Source of the DNA: Leifsonia sp. ku-ls
Lineage (GTDB): Bacteria > Actinomycetota > Actinomycetes > Actinomycetales > Microbacteriaceae
Length of the DNA stretch: 64,000 bases
Reading direction: 5' to 3'
Assembly: GCA_003367665.1 (NCBI GenBank)
Contig: QKXI01000008.1
Span: 124,001 to 188,000 of the forward strand
Positions 27,467-36,934 of the stretch are shown here, in pieces. Numbering within the stretch: the first letter of the stretch is position 1; the number at the start of each line of letters is the position of its first letter. The notes below the pieces were generated by a model, which searched no databases, was not told where the DNA came from, and was given only the letters and a program-made list of their open reading frames with translations. The position numbers and the translations under genes are program-made.

Positions 27467-27615
27467 GCCGGGATGGTAGCGCCGGGAGCGGGTGTTCGGG
27501 GAGCCCTGCGGCGAGCCGCACTCCCATTCCCGCGACACGCGCCGCCGCTCCCGTCGCCGGGCCCGGCGGCCGACGAGACTGGGGTGGCCGACGGAACAGG
27601 TGGGAGGTGAGGCCG

Positions 27616-28890
27616 GTGACGAGTGCGCCCACCCGCACCGGCGGTACCCGGCGCGGCGAGACCGCCGACCGCACCGACCGCTCGGATCGCGCCGACCGCT
27701 CCCGGCTCGGCGCGCTGACGACCCGCATCCAGCTCGGCCGGGCGATGACCTCCGAGTCGGCGAACTACTTCCTGCTCCTCGGCGTCACGCTGTTCATGGT
27801 CGTGTTCGGCCTGGTCATGGTGCTGTCGTCGTCGGCGGTCGAGTCGCACAACGACAGCGACAACTTCTTCTCGCGGTTCTGGTCGCAGGGCGCGTACGCG
27901 CTGGTGGGGCTGCCGCTCATGTTCGTGGTGTCGCGCCTCCCGCGCGCGTTCTGGCGGAAGACGATCTGGTTCTTCCTCGGCGCAGCCTGCTTCCTGCAGC
28001 TGCTCGTGGTGTTCACGCCGCTCGGCATGGAGATCGGCGGCAACCGCAACTGGCTGAAGATCGGCTCGTTCACGGTGCAGCCGTCGGAGGCAATCAAGCT
28101 GGCGCTGGTGGTGTGGCTGGGCGTTGTGTTGGCGCGCAAGCGCGACATGCTCACCCAGTGGAAGCACGTCGCGATCCCCGTCGTGCCGATCGCCGGAGGA
28201 GCGGCCGCCCTGGTGGTGCTCGGCGGCGACCTCGGGACGACCATGATCATGGCCGCGCTGATCCTCGGCGCGCTGTTCTTCGCCGGCGTCCGGATGCGCT
28301 ACCTCCTCACCGGGGTCGTCGCCGTCGGGGCCCTGGCGATCGTCGTCGCGCTCTCGAGCGCCAGCCGGGTCGGGCGCATCGCCGCGTACTTCGGCGGCAC
28401 CAGCGTGGCGAACCCGGACGTCGACTGGCAGATCAAGAACGGCTTCTACGCGCTCGCCTCCGGCGGCGTGTTCGGCGTCGGTCTCGGCAACTCGCACTCG
28501 AAGTGGTCGTGGCTGCCCGCCGCCGACACCGACTTCATCTTCGCGATCATCGGCGAGGAGCTCGGCCTCATCGGCGCCGTCGTCGTGCTGCTGCTGTTCG
28601 TGCTGCTCACCATCGCGTTCCTGCGCATCATCCACGCCTCCACCGACCCGTTCGCGCGCGTCACGACCGCCGCGATCATGGTCTGGCTGATCGGGCAGGC
28701 GTTCGTCAACATCGCGGTGGTGCTCGGTGTCATCCCGGTGCTCGGCGTGCCACTCCCACTGATCTCTGCGGGTGGGACTGCGATGATCAGTTCCATGATC
28801 GCCATCGGAATCGTGCTGTCCTTCGCCCGGCAGTCCCCGCGGGACGCCCAGGCCGCCCAGGAGCCCGCCGAGGCGGGTGCGCAGCGGTGA
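27616..28890 (+). CDS. ftsW: Lipid II polymerase of the septum (SEDS family)
   Basis: 424-residue polytopic membrane glycosyltransferase that polymerises lipid II together with FtsI. After a basic N-terminus (about 45 residues) there are about ten membrane segments, with NRNWLKIGSFTVQPSEAIKL and the late GVPLPLISAGGT motif of FtsW/RodA. GTG at 27616 is chosen for the GGGAGGTGAG ribosome binding site 4 nt upstream; longer in-frame starts exist but lack support. The stop overlaps the murG GTG. Confidence 0.94.
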   Translation: MTSAPTRTGGTRRGETADRTDRSDRADRSRLGALTTRIQLGRAMTSESANYFLLLGVTLFMVVFGLVMVLSSSAVESHNDSDNFFSRFWSQGAYALVGLPLMFVVSRLPRAFWRKTIWFFLGAACFLQLLVVFTPLGMEIGGNRNWLKIGSFTVQPSEAIKLALVVWLGVVLARKRDMLTQWKHVAIPVVPIAGGAAALVVLGGDLGTTMIMAALILGALFFAGVRMRYLLTGVVAVGALAIVVALSSASRVGRIAAYFGGTSVANPDVDWQIKNGFYALASGGVFGVGLGNSHSKWSWLPAADTDFIFAIIGEELGLIGAVVVLLLFVLLTIAFLRIIHASTDPFARVTTAAIMVWLIGQAFVNIAVVLGVIPVLGVPLPLISAGGTAMISSMIAIGIVLSFARQSPRDAQAAQEPAEAGAQR

Positions 28891-29957
28891 CGCGCTACCT
28901 GCTGGCCGGCGGGGGCACCGCCGGCCACGTCAACCCGCTGCTCGCCGTCGCCGACCGGCTGCGCCGCGACGACCCCGCCGCCGAGGTGCTCGTGCTCGGC
29001 ACCAAGGAGGGGCTGGAGGCACGACTCGTGCCGAAGCGCGGCTACGAGCTGGCGACCATCCCGAAGCTGCCGTTCCCGCGCCGGCCGAACGCCGCGGCCC
29101 TGCGCTTCCCGGGCGAGTACCGGCGTTCGATCCGCACCGTGCGCGAGCTGATCCGCGACCGCGGGATCGACGCGGTCGTCGGCTTCGGCGGCTACGCGGC
29201 GGCGCCCGCCTACTCCGCCGCGCGGTCGGAGCGGGTCCCGCTGGTGCTGCACGAGGCGAACGCGCGGCCCGGCCTCGCGAACCGGCTCGGCGCGCGCTAC
29301 ACGCCGTGGGTCGGCGTGGCCTTCGAGGGGACGCCGCTCCCGCATCCCACTTTCGTCGGCATGCCGTTGCGCGTCGAGATCGAGCAGCTCGACCGTGCGG
29401 CCGCGCGACCGCAGGCCGCCGCCGAGTTCGGGCTGGAGCCCGACCGGCCGACGCTGCTCGTCACCGGCGGGTCGCTCGGCGCGCGACGCATCAACCAGAC
29501 CGTCGCCGCGCGTGCCGCGGAGCTGACCGCCGCCGGCTGGCAGGTGCTGCACATCCAGGGTGGCCGCGGCGAGCTCTCCGACCCGGGCGTCGCCGGGTAC
29601 CGTCTGCTCGACTACTGCGACCGGATGGACCTGGCGCTCGCGATCGCGGACGCCGCGGTCGCGCGGGCGGGAGCGGCGACCGTGTGCGAGTTCGCCGCGC
29701 TCGGCATCCCGGCCGTCTACGTCCCGTTCCCGATCGGCAACGGCGAGCAGCGCTACAACGCCGCCGGCGTGCTCCGCGCGGGCGGCGGCCTGCTGGTCGA
29801 CGACGCCGCGTTCGAGCCGGCCTGGGTGGACGCGAACCTCCTCCCGCTGCTCGCCGACCGCGCCCGCGTGGCCGAGATGGGGGAGCGCGCCGCCTCGGTC
29901 GGAGTCCGCGACGGCTCCGACCGCATGGTCGCGCTCCTCGCGCGCGCCCTCGGCTGA
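28887..29957 (+). CDS. murG: UDP-GlcNAc:lipid I N-acetylglucosaminyltransferase
   Basis: 356-residue peripheral membrane enzyme converting lipid I to lipid II. Both family signatures are visible: the N-terminal GGGTAGHVNPLLAVA loop and the C-terminal donor-binding RAGAATVCEFAALGIPAVYVPFP. GTG at 28887 overlaps the ftsW stop (GTGA). A new promoter appears to lie in the gap before murC. Confidence 0.96.
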   Translation: MTRYLLAGGGTAGHVNPLLAVADRLRRDDPAAEVLVLGTKEGLEARLVPKRGYELATIPKLPFPRRPNAAALRFPGEYRRSIRTVRELIRDRGIDAVVGFGGYAAAPAYSAARSERVPLVLHEANARPGLANRLGARYTPWVGVAFEGTPLPHPTFVGMPLRVEIEQLDRAAARPQAAAEFGLEPDRPTLLVTGGSLGARRINQTVAARAAELTAAGWQVLHIQGGRGELSDPGVAGYRLLDYCDRMDLALAIADAAVARAGAATVCEFAALGIPAVYVPFPIGNGEQRYNAAGVLRAGGGLLVDDAAFEPAWVDANLLPLLADRARVAEMGERAASVGVRDGSDRMVALLARALG

Positions 29958-29975
29958 TCCGAACCTTTCGTCGCG

Positions 29976-29981
29976 TAGCCT
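29976..29981 (+). promoter_or_regulatory. -10 box upstream of the murC leader ORF
   Basis: TAGCCT ends 8 nt before the ATG at 29990, which opens a 12-codon ORF. The layout matches other leaderless starts in this window. Confidence 0.45.
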
Positions 29982-29989
29982 GGTACGCG

Positions 29990-30028
29990 ATGGAGTCCCT
30001 CTCTCGTAACCGAAAGCTGCACCCGTGA
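29990..30028 (+). CDS. Putative 12-codon leader peptide overlapping the murC start
   Basis: ATG at 29990 opens [12 protein letters not shown] and ends in a TGA at 30026-30028, overlapping the murC GTG at 30025 (GTGA). It has no ribosome binding site but a TAGCCT box 8 nt upstream, so it may be read from a leaderless mRNA and bring ribosomes to murC by termination-reinitiation. The peptide is basic. It shows no His, Trp or Leu run like an amino acid attenuator. It may have no role beyond coupling; this is inference. Confidence 0.4.
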   Translation: MESLSRNRKLHP

Positions 30029-31455
30029 CGATCAAGCCCGACCTGACCCTCGCCCTCCCGGAAGAGCTGGGCAAGCTCCACTTCGTCGGCATCGGCGGCT
30101 CGGGGATGAGCGGCATCGCCCGCCTGTTCCTGGAGGCCGGCTACACCGTCACCGGGTCGGACGTGCGCCACTCGGCCAACATCGACACGTTGCGCGCGCT
30201 CGGCGCCACGATCGCGATCGGGCACGACGCCGCGAACGTCGGCGACGCCGACACGCTGGTCGTCACGGGCGCCCTCTGGCAGGACAACCCGGAGTACCAG
30301 CTCGCGCTGTCGAAGGGCCTCCCCGTGCTGCACCGGTCGCAGGCGCTGGCCTGGCTGATCAACCGCTCGCGCCTCGTCGCGGTGGCGGGCGCGCACGGCA
30401 AGACGACCTCCACCGGCATGATCATCACCGGCCTGCTGGGCCTCGGTCAGGACCCGAGCTTCGTCAACGGCGGGGTCATCGCCTCGCTCGGGAAGAGCTC
30501 GCAGACCGGCACCGGGGAGCTGTTCGTCGTGGAGGCGGACGAGTCGGACGGCTCCTTCCTGCTTTACGACACCGCGGTCGCCCTCATCACCAACGTCGAC
30601 CCCGACCACCTCGACCACTACGGGTCGCTCGAGGCCTTCGAGGACGCGTTCGTCACCTTCGCGCGCGAGGCCGACGAGTTCGTCGTCGTGTCCTCCGACG
30701 ACCCGGGCGCGGTGCACGTGACCGGCCGGCTGCGCGAGCAGGCGCCGGAGAAGCGCGTGATCACCTTCGGCGAGGCGGAGGACGCGGACGTGCGCGTGCA
30801 CTCCATCGTCACCGACGGCCCGGTGTCGTTCTCGCTGCGCTACCGCGGCGAGGACTACGCGGCCCGGCTGCGCGTCCCCGGCCGGCACAACGCGATCAAC
30901 GCCGGTGGCGCCTTCGCCGTGCTGACCGGCCTCGGCTTCGAGCCGGCGGCGGCCCTCGCCGCCATCGCCGAGTTCGGCGGCACCGAGCGCCGCTTCGAGC
31001 TGCACGGCACGGTGGGGGGCGTCAGCGTCTACGACGACTACGCGCACCACCCGACCGAGGTCGCGGCCGCCCTGTCGGCCGCGCGCACGGTCGTGGGCGA
31101 CGGCCGCATCATCGCCGTGCACCAGCCGCACCTGTACAGCCGCACCCGGCTGTTCGCGAAGGAGTTCGCGGAGACGCTGGAGACCTACGCCGACGAGACC
31201 GTCGTGCTCGACGTCTACGGCGCCCGCGAGGACCCGGAGCCGGGCGTGACGGGCGCGCTCGTCGCCGAGCGCTTCGAGCATCCCGAACGCGTCGCCTTCA
31301 TCGCCGACTGGCAGCAGGCGGCCGACCACACCGCGCGGATCGCCCGCGAGGGCGACTTCGTGATCACCCTCGGCTGCGGCGACGTGTATCGCATCGTGCC
31401 CCAGCTGCTCGACTCGCTGCGCCGGGAGCACCCGGACGCCGCCGTCGCGGAGTAG
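30025..31455 (+). CDS. murC: UDP-MurNAc:L-alanine ligase
   Basis: 476-residue Mur ligase adding the first amino acid to UDP-MurNAc. It has the N-terminal [14 protein letters not shown] loop, P-loop [12 protein letters not shown], the EADESDGSF motif and [13 protein letters not shown] at 30025 is the natural start but its ribosome binding site is weak (GAAAG, 9 nt upstream), consistent with coupling to the preceding leader ORF. The first residue in group B walls can be glycine, so substrate preference is uncertain. Confidence 0.95.
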   Translation: MTIKPDLTLALPEELGKLHFVGIGGSGMSGIARLFLEAGYTVTGSDVRHSANIDTLRALGATIAIGHDAANVGDADTLVVTGALWQDNPEYQLALSKGLPVLHRSQALAWLINRSRLVAVAGAHGKTTSTGMIITGLLGLGQDPSFVNGGVIASLGKSSQTGTGELFVVEADESDGSFLLYDTAVALITNVDPDHLDHYGSLEAFEDAFVTFAREADEFVVVSSDDPGAVHVTGRLREQAPEKRVITFGEAEDADVRVHSIVTDGPVSFSLRYRGEDYAARLRVPGRHNAINAGGAFAVLTGLGFEPAAALAAIAEFGGTERRFELHGTVGGVSVYDDYAHHPTEVAAALSAARTVVGDGRIIAVHQPHLYSRTRLFAKEFAETLETYADETVVLDVYGAREDPEPGVTGALVAERFEHPERVAFIADWQQAADHTARIAREGDFVITLGCGDVYRIVPQLLDSLRREHPDAAVAE

Positions 31456-31467
31456 CGGGTCCTGCCG

Positions 31468-32448
31468 GTGAAGCGTCCACAGGGGTTCGACCGGTCGGAG
31501 GCTCCCGCCCCCGCGGCCGCGCCTCCGAGCGCTCCGCCGGCCGCCGAGGAGCGTGGGCCCCGCGTGCAGACGGTCACCGAGCCCATCCCGGTGCAGCGGC
31601 CGGTGTCCGAGCCGGCCGCGCGGCCCGTCCGCGACCCGCTCGCCGACGAACCGCCGTACGCGCGGCTGCCGACCAACCGCGAGATCGACAAGGCCCTCCG
31701 CGCGGCGCGGCGCGAGCGCAAGCGCGTCGAGCGCGGCGAGGTGCGCCGGTTCACGAAGCGGTCGCGCCGGCGGAGGATCGCCTGGCTGTCGGCCGCGGGC
31801 GTCGTCGTCGCGCTGGTCGTGGCGGTCGGGCTCGTCGCGTACTCCCCGCTGCTGGCGCTGCGGCACATCGAGGTCACCGGCACCTCGCGGCTGGACGCGT
31901 CCGCCGTGCAGAAGAAGCTCTCCGACCAGCTCGGCACGCCGCTCCCGCTGCTGAGCCCTGGAGGGATCTCCAGCGACCTCGCCGCGTTCCCGCTCATCCG
32001 CAGCTACACGGTCGAGAGCCATCCGCCGGACACCATCGTCGTCCGGGTGGTGGAGCGGCAGCCGGTCGGCGTCATCCAGCGCGGTAATGCCTTCACCCTG
32101 GTCGACGCGGCGAAGGTCCCGATCTCGAGCAGCCAGCAGCGCCCGGAGGGCTACCCGCTGATCGCGGCGAACGGCGGGGCGGCCGACGTCGACGCCGACT
32201 CCGGGTTCGCCGCCGCCGCGGGCGTGCTCAGCGCCCTGCCGGCGGACGTGCTCGGTCAGGTGGACACCATCTCGGCCAAGACCAAGGACGACGTGAGCTT
32301 CACTCTGCGCGGGCGCAGTGCGACCGTGGTGTGGGGGAGCTCCGAGGACTCGTCGCTCAAGGCGGCAGACTTGGCGGCTCTGCTCAAGAGCGCCCCGGAC
32401 GCGTCCCGCTACGACGTGTCGTCGCCGCACAGCGTGACGACGGGATAG
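31468..32448 (+). CDS. ftsQ: Cell division protein FtsQ
   Basis: 326-residue bitopic membrane protein of the divisome. A proline- and arginine-rich cytosolic tail of about 108 residues precedes one membrane segment (near 109-130, IAWLSAAGVVVALVVAVGLV). The extracellular POTRA domain follows (LLALRHIEVTGTSRLDASAV), then the FtsQ domain with VERQPVGVI. It lies 12 nt after murC and upstream of ftsZ. Confidence 0.92.
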   Translation: MKRPQGFDRSEAPAPAAAPPSAPPAAEERGPRVQTVTEPIPVQRPVSEPAARPVRDPLADEPPYARLPTNREIDKALRAARRERKRVERGEVRRFTKRSRRRRIAWLSAAGVVVALVVAVGLVAYSPLLALRHIEVTGTSRLDASAVQKKLSDQLGTPLPLLSPGGISSDLAAFPLIRSYTVESHPPDTIVVRVVERQPVGVIQRGNAFTLVDAAKVPISSSQQRPEGYPLIAANGGAADVDADSGFAAAAGVLSALPADVLGQVDTISAKTKDDVSFTLRGRSATVVWGSSEDSSLKAADLAALLKSAPDASRYDVSSPHSVTTG

Positions 32449-32552
32449 CCGGGATGGACGGCAGATTTCCGACACGCCTTGCGGGTTCCGCGGGCGGCGG
32501 CCCGGCGCACCTAACGTCGGATCGAGAATTGCATACTCAGCAAGACTTTAAG

Positions 32553-32565
32553 CCTCAGCTAGAGG
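32553..32565 (+). repeat. Short inverted repeat in the ftsZ leader
   Basis: CCTC-AGCTA-GAGG in the 142-bp gap between ftsQ and ftsZ, 26 nt before the ftsZ GTG. A possible -10 (CATACT, 32532-32537) lies upstream, so the repeat would be in the 5' leader of an ftsZ transcript. Function unknown. Confidence 0.35.
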
Positions 32566-32590
32566 TTGAAGGTTCCCGTGGAGGCCGGAC

Positions 32591-33772
32591 GTGACAGCAC
32601 AACAGAACTACCTCGCCGTGATCAAGGTCGTCGGCATCGGCGGAGGCGGCGTCAACGCCGTCAACCGCATGATCGAGCTCGGCCTCCGCGGCGTCGAGTT
32701 CATCGCCATCAACACGGACGCGCAGGCGCTCCTGATGAGCGACGCCGACGTGAAGCTCGACGTCGGCCGTGAGATCACCCGCGGACTCGGCGCCGGCGCG
32801 GACCCCGAGGTCGGCCGCCGCGCCGCCGAGGACCACGCGGAGGAGATCGAGGAGGCCCTCGCGGGCGCCGACATGGTCTTCGTCACCGCCGGAGAGGGCG
32901 GCGGCACCGGCACCGGCGGCGCCCCCGTCGTCGCGCGCATCGCCAAGTCGATCGGCGCGCTGACCATCGGTGTCGTCACCAAGCCGTTCTCCTTCGAGGG
33001 CAAGCGCCGCCAGCAGCAGGCCGAGGCCGGCGTGCAGCGCCTGAAGGAAGAGGTCGACACCCTCATCGTCGTGCCCAACGACCGGCTGCTGGAGATCAGC
33101 GACCGCGGCATCAGCATGCTGGAGGCGTTCTCCACCGCCGACCAGGTGCTCCTCGCCGGTGTCCAGGGCATCACCGACCTCATCACCACCCCGGGCCTCA
33201 TCAACCTCGACTTCGCCGACGTCAAGTCGGTCATGCAGGGCGCCGGCTCCGCCCTCATGGGCATCGGTTCCTCGCGGGGCGCCGACCGGGCGATCAAGGC
33301 GGCCGAGCTGGCCGTCGCCTCCCCGCTGCTGGAGGCCTCGATCGACGGAGCGCACGGCGTGCTGCTCTCCATCCAGGGTGGATCGAATCTCGGCATCTTC
33401 GAGATCAACGACGCCGCGCGCCTGGTGCAGGAGGCCGTGCACCCGGAGGCGAACATCATCTTCGGCGCCGTCATCGACGACACCCTCGGCGACGAGGTGC
33501 GCGTGACCGTGATCGCCGCCGGCTTCGACGGCGGGGAGCCCAACGCCCGCCCGGTGACGGCCGACGCGCGTCGCGCCAGCTTCGTCGAGGCCGGCTCCGA
33601 GCAGGCGCAGCTCGCCTCCTCGGCCGAGGTCGAGGCGGGCGAGATCCCGGCTCCCGAGACCCCTTCCTGGCAGCAGACCGGCGAGAACCCGGTCGCCGAG
33701 GCCGCCCCGCAGAAAGACCCGGCGTTCGACGACGAGAATGACGACCTCGACATCCCCGACTTCCTCAAGTAA
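32591..33772 (+). CDS. ftsZ: Cell division GTPase FtsZ
   Basis: 393-residue tubulin homologue that forms the Z-ring. The GTP-binding GGGTGTG loop lies near residues 102-108. The GTPase core ends near 315, followed by an acidic linker and the conserved C-terminal peptide DLDIPDFLK that binds SepF and other partners. GTG at 32591 is the only start giving the standard N-terminus ([15 protein letters not shown]). Its last 35 nt overlap the start of yggS in another frame. Confidence 0.97.
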   Translation: MTAQQNYLAVIKVVGIGGGGVNAVNRMIELGLRGVEFIAINTDAQALLMSDADVKLDVGREITRGLGAGADPEVGRRAAEDHAEEIEEALAGADMVFVTAGEGGGTGTGGAPVVARIAKSIGALTIGVVTKPFSFEGKRRQQQAEAGVQRLKEEVDTLIVVPNDRLLEISDRGISMLEAFSTADQVLLAGVQGITDLITTPGLINLDFADVKSVMQGAGSALMGIGSSRGADRAIKAAELAVASPLLEASIDGAHGVLLSIQGGSNLGIFEINDAARLVQEAVHPEANIIFGAVIDDTLGDEVRVTVIAAGFDGGEPNARPVTADARRASFVEAGSEQAQLASSAEVEAGEIPAPETPSWQQTGENPVAEAAPQKDPAFDDENDDLDIPDFLK

Positions 33773-34439
33773 CGGGCTGGCCGAGCGGCTCGCCGCGGTC
33801 CGGGAGGGCGTCGCCGACGCCGCCCGGGCCGCCGGCCGCTCGCCGGAGGAGCTCACCACCATCGTGGTGACCAAGTTCCACCCCGCCTCGCTGGTGCGCG
33901 AGCTGGCGTCCCTCGGCGTGCGCGACGTGGGGGAGAACCGGCACCAGGAGGCGCAGCAGAAGGCGGCCGAGCTCGCCGACCTCCCGCTCACCTGGCACTT
34001 CGTCGGGCAGCTGCAGAGCAAGAAGGCGCGCCAGGCGCGACGGTACGCCTCGGTCATCCACTCGGTCGACCGCCTGTCGCTGGTGGACGCGCTCGCCTCC
34101 GACGAATCAACGGTCGACGCCTTCGTGCAGCTCAACCTGACCGACGACCTGGGCCGCGGCGGCGTCGCCGACCGCGACCTGGAGCCGCTGGTCGAGCACG
34201 TGCTCGCCACACCCGGGCTCCGCCTGCTCGGCGTCATGGCGGTCGCGCCCCTGGACGAGGAGCCGGCGCGCGCCTTCGAGCGCGTCCGGGCCGCCTCCGA
34301 CCGCGTGCGCGCCCTGGCGCCGGAGGCCGGCTTCATCTCGGCCGGCATGTCGCAGGACTACCGCGAGGCGATCGCGGCCGGCGCGACACACCTTCGGATC
34401 GGGACCGCCATTACCGGGAATCGGCCGGAGCTTCGTTAA
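33738..34439 (+). CDS. YggS-type pyridoxal phosphate homeostasis protein
   Basis: 233-residue PLP-binding alanine racemase-like barrel protein with no known catalytic activity, involved in vitamin B6 homeostasis. The PLP lysine segment is [10 protein letters not shown] near residues 40-49, followed by [11 protein letters not shown] and [16 protein letters not shown] at 33738 lies inside ftsZ and is the only ATG before the conserved region, so the two genes overlap by 35 nt. The N-terminus made from the overlap is Ser/Thr-rich. It is the usual neighbour of ftsZ and sepF in actinobacteria. Confidence 0.93.
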   Translation: MTTSTSPTSSSNGLAERLAAVREGVADAARAAGRSPEELTTIVVTKFHPASLVRELASLGVRDVGENRHQEAQQKAAELADLPLTWHFVGQLQSKKARQARRYASVIHSVDRLSLVDALASDESTVDAFVQLNLTDDLGRGGVADRDLEPLVEHVLATPGLRLLGVMAVAPLDEEPARAFERVRAASDRVRALAPEAGFISAGMSQDYREAIAAGATHLRIGTAITGNRPELR

Positions 34440-34478
34440 TCTCGAAACGAAGAGTTCGAAGGGCGTACGGAGGAAGCC

Positions 34479-35006
34479 ATGGCCAACCCGCTGAAGAAGA
34501 CGATGGTCTACCTGGGCCTCGCCGACGAGGAGCTGGAGTTCGAGGACCAGCCGCAGGAGCAGGCGTCGCACCAGCCGCGACGTGAGGCCCCCGCGCACAC
34601 GCCCGCGCCCTCCCCGGTCCAGGCCGTCCCCCACCCCGCTCCGGTCGCGCCCGCGGCCGGCCGCGCTCCGGTCACGCCGCTGCGCACGTCGAAAACCGCA
34701 CGGAATGCATCGGTACAGGAAATGAACGAGATCCTCACGGTCCACCCCCGCCAGTACCGCGACGCCCAGGCGATCGCCGAGTCGTTCCGGGAGGGCATCC
34801 CGGTCATCATCAACCTCTCGCAGATGAGCGAGGGCGACGCGCGACGCCTGATCGACTTCGCCAGCGGACTCTCGCAGGGCCTCTACGGCAAGATCGAGCG
34901 CGTCACCCCCAAGGTGTTCCTGCTCTCGCCGAGTCACGTGGTCGTCTCGGGCGAGCACGGCGGCCAGGACGCCGAGGTCGACGCGTCCTTCTTCGCCCAG
35001 GCCTGA
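34479..35006 (+). CDS. sepF: SepF, FtsZ membrane anchor
   Basis: 175-residue division protein. The N-terminal amphipathic helix ([13 protein letters not shown]) can bind membrane. A Pro/Ala-rich linker follows, then the SepF globular domain near residues 85-170 that binds the FtsZ C-terminal peptide and polymerises. In actinobacteria lacking ftsA, SepF is the main FtsZ tether, and no ftsA is in this cluster. A clear GGAGGAAG site precedes the ATG. A terminator follows. Confidence 0.94.
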   Translation: MANPLKKTMVYLGLADEELEFEDQPQEQASHQPRREAPAHTPAPSPVQAVPHPAPVAPAAGRAPVTPLRTSKTARNASVQEMNEILTVHPRQYRDAQAIAESFREGIPVIINLSQMSEGDARRLIDFASGLSQGLYGKIERVTPKVFLLSPSHVVVSGEHGGQDAEVDASFFAQA

Positions 35007-35023
35007 CGCCCCCACGACGCACG

Positions 35024-35061
35024 AAGCGCACCGGTCTCCTCACAGGGGAGCCGGTGCGCTT
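35024..35061 (+). terminator. Terminator after sepF
   Basis: An 11-bp stem AAGCGCACCGG / CCGGTGCGCTT (35024-35034 with 35051-35061) with an inner TCC/GGA helix. It separates the ftsZ-yggS-sepF group from yggT. Confidence 0.85.
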
Positions 35062-35078
35062 TCGTCCATACTGGAGGG

Positions 35079-35375
35079 GTGATCATCGTCTCGATCCTCG
35101 CGACCGTCCTCTATTACGCCCTGCTGATCTACTTCTTCGTGCTGTGGGCACGGTTCGTGCTGGATCTGGTGCGCGTGTTCGCGCGCCAGTGGCGGCCGCG
35201 CGGCTTCGGGCTCGTGCTGGCCGAGTCGACCTATGTGGTGACCGACCCGCCCATCCGCTTCTTCCGCCGCATCATCCCGCGGGTCTCGATGGGTCCCGTC
35301 GCCTTCGACTTCGGCTGGAGCCTCACCATGCTCGTGGTGATCATCGGCTTGTACGTCACCCTGGGATTCCGCTGA
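35079..35375 (+). CDS. YggT-family membrane protein
   Basis: 98-residue protein with two hydrophobic membrane segments (near residues 2-24 and 75-95) and a conserved middle TDPPIRFFRRIIPR. The family is linked to cell division or osmotic control but its molecular function is unknown. It lies between sepF and divIVA as in other actinobacteria (Rv2146c). GTG at 35079 follows GGAGGG. Confidence 0.9.
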   Translation: MIIVSILATVLYYALLIYFFVLWARFVLDLVRVFARQWRPRGFGLVLAESTYVVTDPPIRFFRRIIPRVSMGPVAFDFGWSLTMLVVIIGLYVTLGFR

Positions 35376-35523
35376 GCGTCGCTCCGGCTCCCGCGGCGAG
35401 GCCCGTTGTATCGTTGAGCGACCGACGCGCTGACCGTGCGCCGGATCGCGCGACAGACGCCCGCTTTGCTAGCGTTGACTGAACGCGTTCCAGTTCCAAT
35501 TTCACGATCTAAGGTGGCTTGCC

Positions 35524-36339
35524 ATGGCGCTGACTCCGGAAGATGTAGTCAACAAGCGGTTCCAGCCGACGAAGTTCCGCGAGGGCTACGACCAGGACGA
35601 GGTCGACGACTTCCTCGATGAGGTCGTCGTCGAGCTGCGTCGCCTGAACCAGGAGAACGAGGAGCTCAAGCAGCGCCTCGTGGCCAGCGACTCGCGCATC
35701 GCAGAGCTGCAGCGCAGCGGCGGCCAGGGCGCCCCGGCTCCGGCTCCGGCCGCGTCGGCCGACAACGGCCAGGCCGAGCGCCTGCAGCGCGAGAACGAGG
35801 AGCTCAAGCAGCGCCTCGCCCAGGCGCAGCAGGAGGCCGCGGCGGCGAAGCAGCAGGCCGAGCAGGCAAAGGCCGCCGCCCCGTCGTACCAGGCGCCCGC
35901 CGACGACGCGAACGACCCCAACGCGACCAACAACCTCCTGCAGCTCGCGCGCCGTCTCCACGAGGAGCACGTGCGCGAGGGCGTCGAGAAGCGCGACCAG
36001 CTCATCGCCGAGGGTCACGCCACCGCCGCCCGCATCGTGGCCGAGGCCGAATCGAAGCAGCGCGCGCAGATCAGCGCCCTCGACCAGGAGCGCACCACCC
36101 TCGAGCGCCGCATCGACGAGCTTCGCACGTTCGAGCGCGACTACCGCAAGGGCCTGAAGTCGTACATCGAGGGCCAGCTGCGCGACCTCGACGCGCCCGT
36201 CCAGGGCGGTGGCGCGGCTCCCCGTGGCGGCGCGCCCGTGAACGCGGGCGGCGGCGTCCCCGCGCCGGTCCCCGCCGGCGGCACCGACGACTCCAGCAAC
36301 CAGGGCCAGCCCCCGGTGTTCCCCGGCTTTGGAGGCTAG
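35524..36339 (+). CDS. divIVA: DivIVA/Wag31 polar growth protein
   Basis: 271-residue coiled-coil protein that marks curved membrane at cell poles and directs apical wall synthesis. The N-terminal lipid-binding domain (ALTPEDVVNKRFQPTKFREGYDQ) is followed by coiled coils near residues 30-75, 83-120 and 155-215, with an Ala/Pro linker between and a Gly/Pro-rich tail. The linked kinase-regulated Thr site of M. tuberculosis Wag31 is not obviously conserved. Upstream, TTGACT at 35475 may be part of its promoter. Confidence 0.95.
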   Translation: MALTPEDVVNKRFQPTKFREGYDQDEVDDFLDEVVVELRRLNQENEELKQRLVASDSRIAELQRSGGQGAPAPAPAASADNGQAERLQRENEELKQRLAQAQQEAAAAKQQAEQAKAAAPSYQAPADDANDPNATNNLLQLARRLHEEHVREGVEKRDQLIAEGHATAARIVAEAESKQRAQISALDQERTTLERRIDELRTFERDYRKGLKSYIEGQLRDLDAPVQGGGAAPRGGAPVNAGGGVPAPVPAGGTDDSSNQGQPPVFPGFGG

Positions 36340-36934
36340 TCCCTCCCGGCCCAAGGTCAGCGTCAAGGCCTTGGCGATCCTGGCAGTGGTGGCGCTGTGC
36401 GTCTACCTCATCGACCAGATCGCCAAGGTCCTCGTCGTCTCGAACCTCTTCGAGGGCCAGCAGATCGAGGTCCTGGGGCAGCTGCTCCAGTTCCATTTCG
36501 TGAAGAACGCGGGCGCCGCCTTCTCCATCGGCAGCGGCTCGACGTGGATCTTCTCCATCGTCGGCATCGGCGTCCTCGGCTTCGTCATCTGGTACGCCCC
36601 CCGCATCCGGTCGACGGCTTGGGCCGTGCTGTTCGGTCTGCTGCTCGGCGGCCTCCTCGGCAACCTGACCGACCGGCTGTTCCGGGAGCCGGGCTTCGGC
36701 GTCGGCCACGTGGTCGACTTCCTGCAGATCCCGCTGCTGCCGGCCATCTTCAACCTCGCCGACGTGGCGATCGTGTCGAGCATGGCGCTGTTCCTCATCC
36801 TGACGCTGCGCGGGGTGGGTCTCGACGGGCGACGCACGCACGACGGCGACGAGACCGCGGACCCCGAGGCCGAAGGCCCCGCCGACGAGGCGACGGAGCC
36901 CGCGGCCGAACGGCACGACGAGCCGAAGAGCTAG
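36329..36934 (+). CDS. lspA: Prolipoprotein signal peptidase
   Basis: 201-residue signal peptidase II that cleaves lipoprotein signal peptides after lipid modification. Four membrane segments are visible. The catalytic aspartates lie in GNLTDRL and FNLADVAI. The C-terminus has an acidic tail of about 40 residues, longer than usual. The TTG at 36329 overlaps the divIVA stop by 11 nt; it has no ribosome binding site, so coupling to divIVA or a later start is possible. Confidence 0.92.
   Translation: MEASPSRPKVSVKALAILAVVALCVYLIDQIAKVLVVSNLFEGQQIEVLGQLLQFHFVKNAGAAFSIGSGSTWIFSIVGIGVLGFVIWYAPRIRSTAWAVLFGLLLGGLLGNLTDRLFREPGFGVGHVVDFLQIPLLPAIFNLADVAIVSSMALFLILTLRGVGLDGRRTHDGDETADPEAEGPADEATEPAAERHDEPKS

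Noticed and set aside
29990-30028. murC leader ORF as a frameshifted N-terminus of MurC
   Set aside because: MurC already has its standard N-terminus from GTG 30025, so no missing segment needs to be restored.
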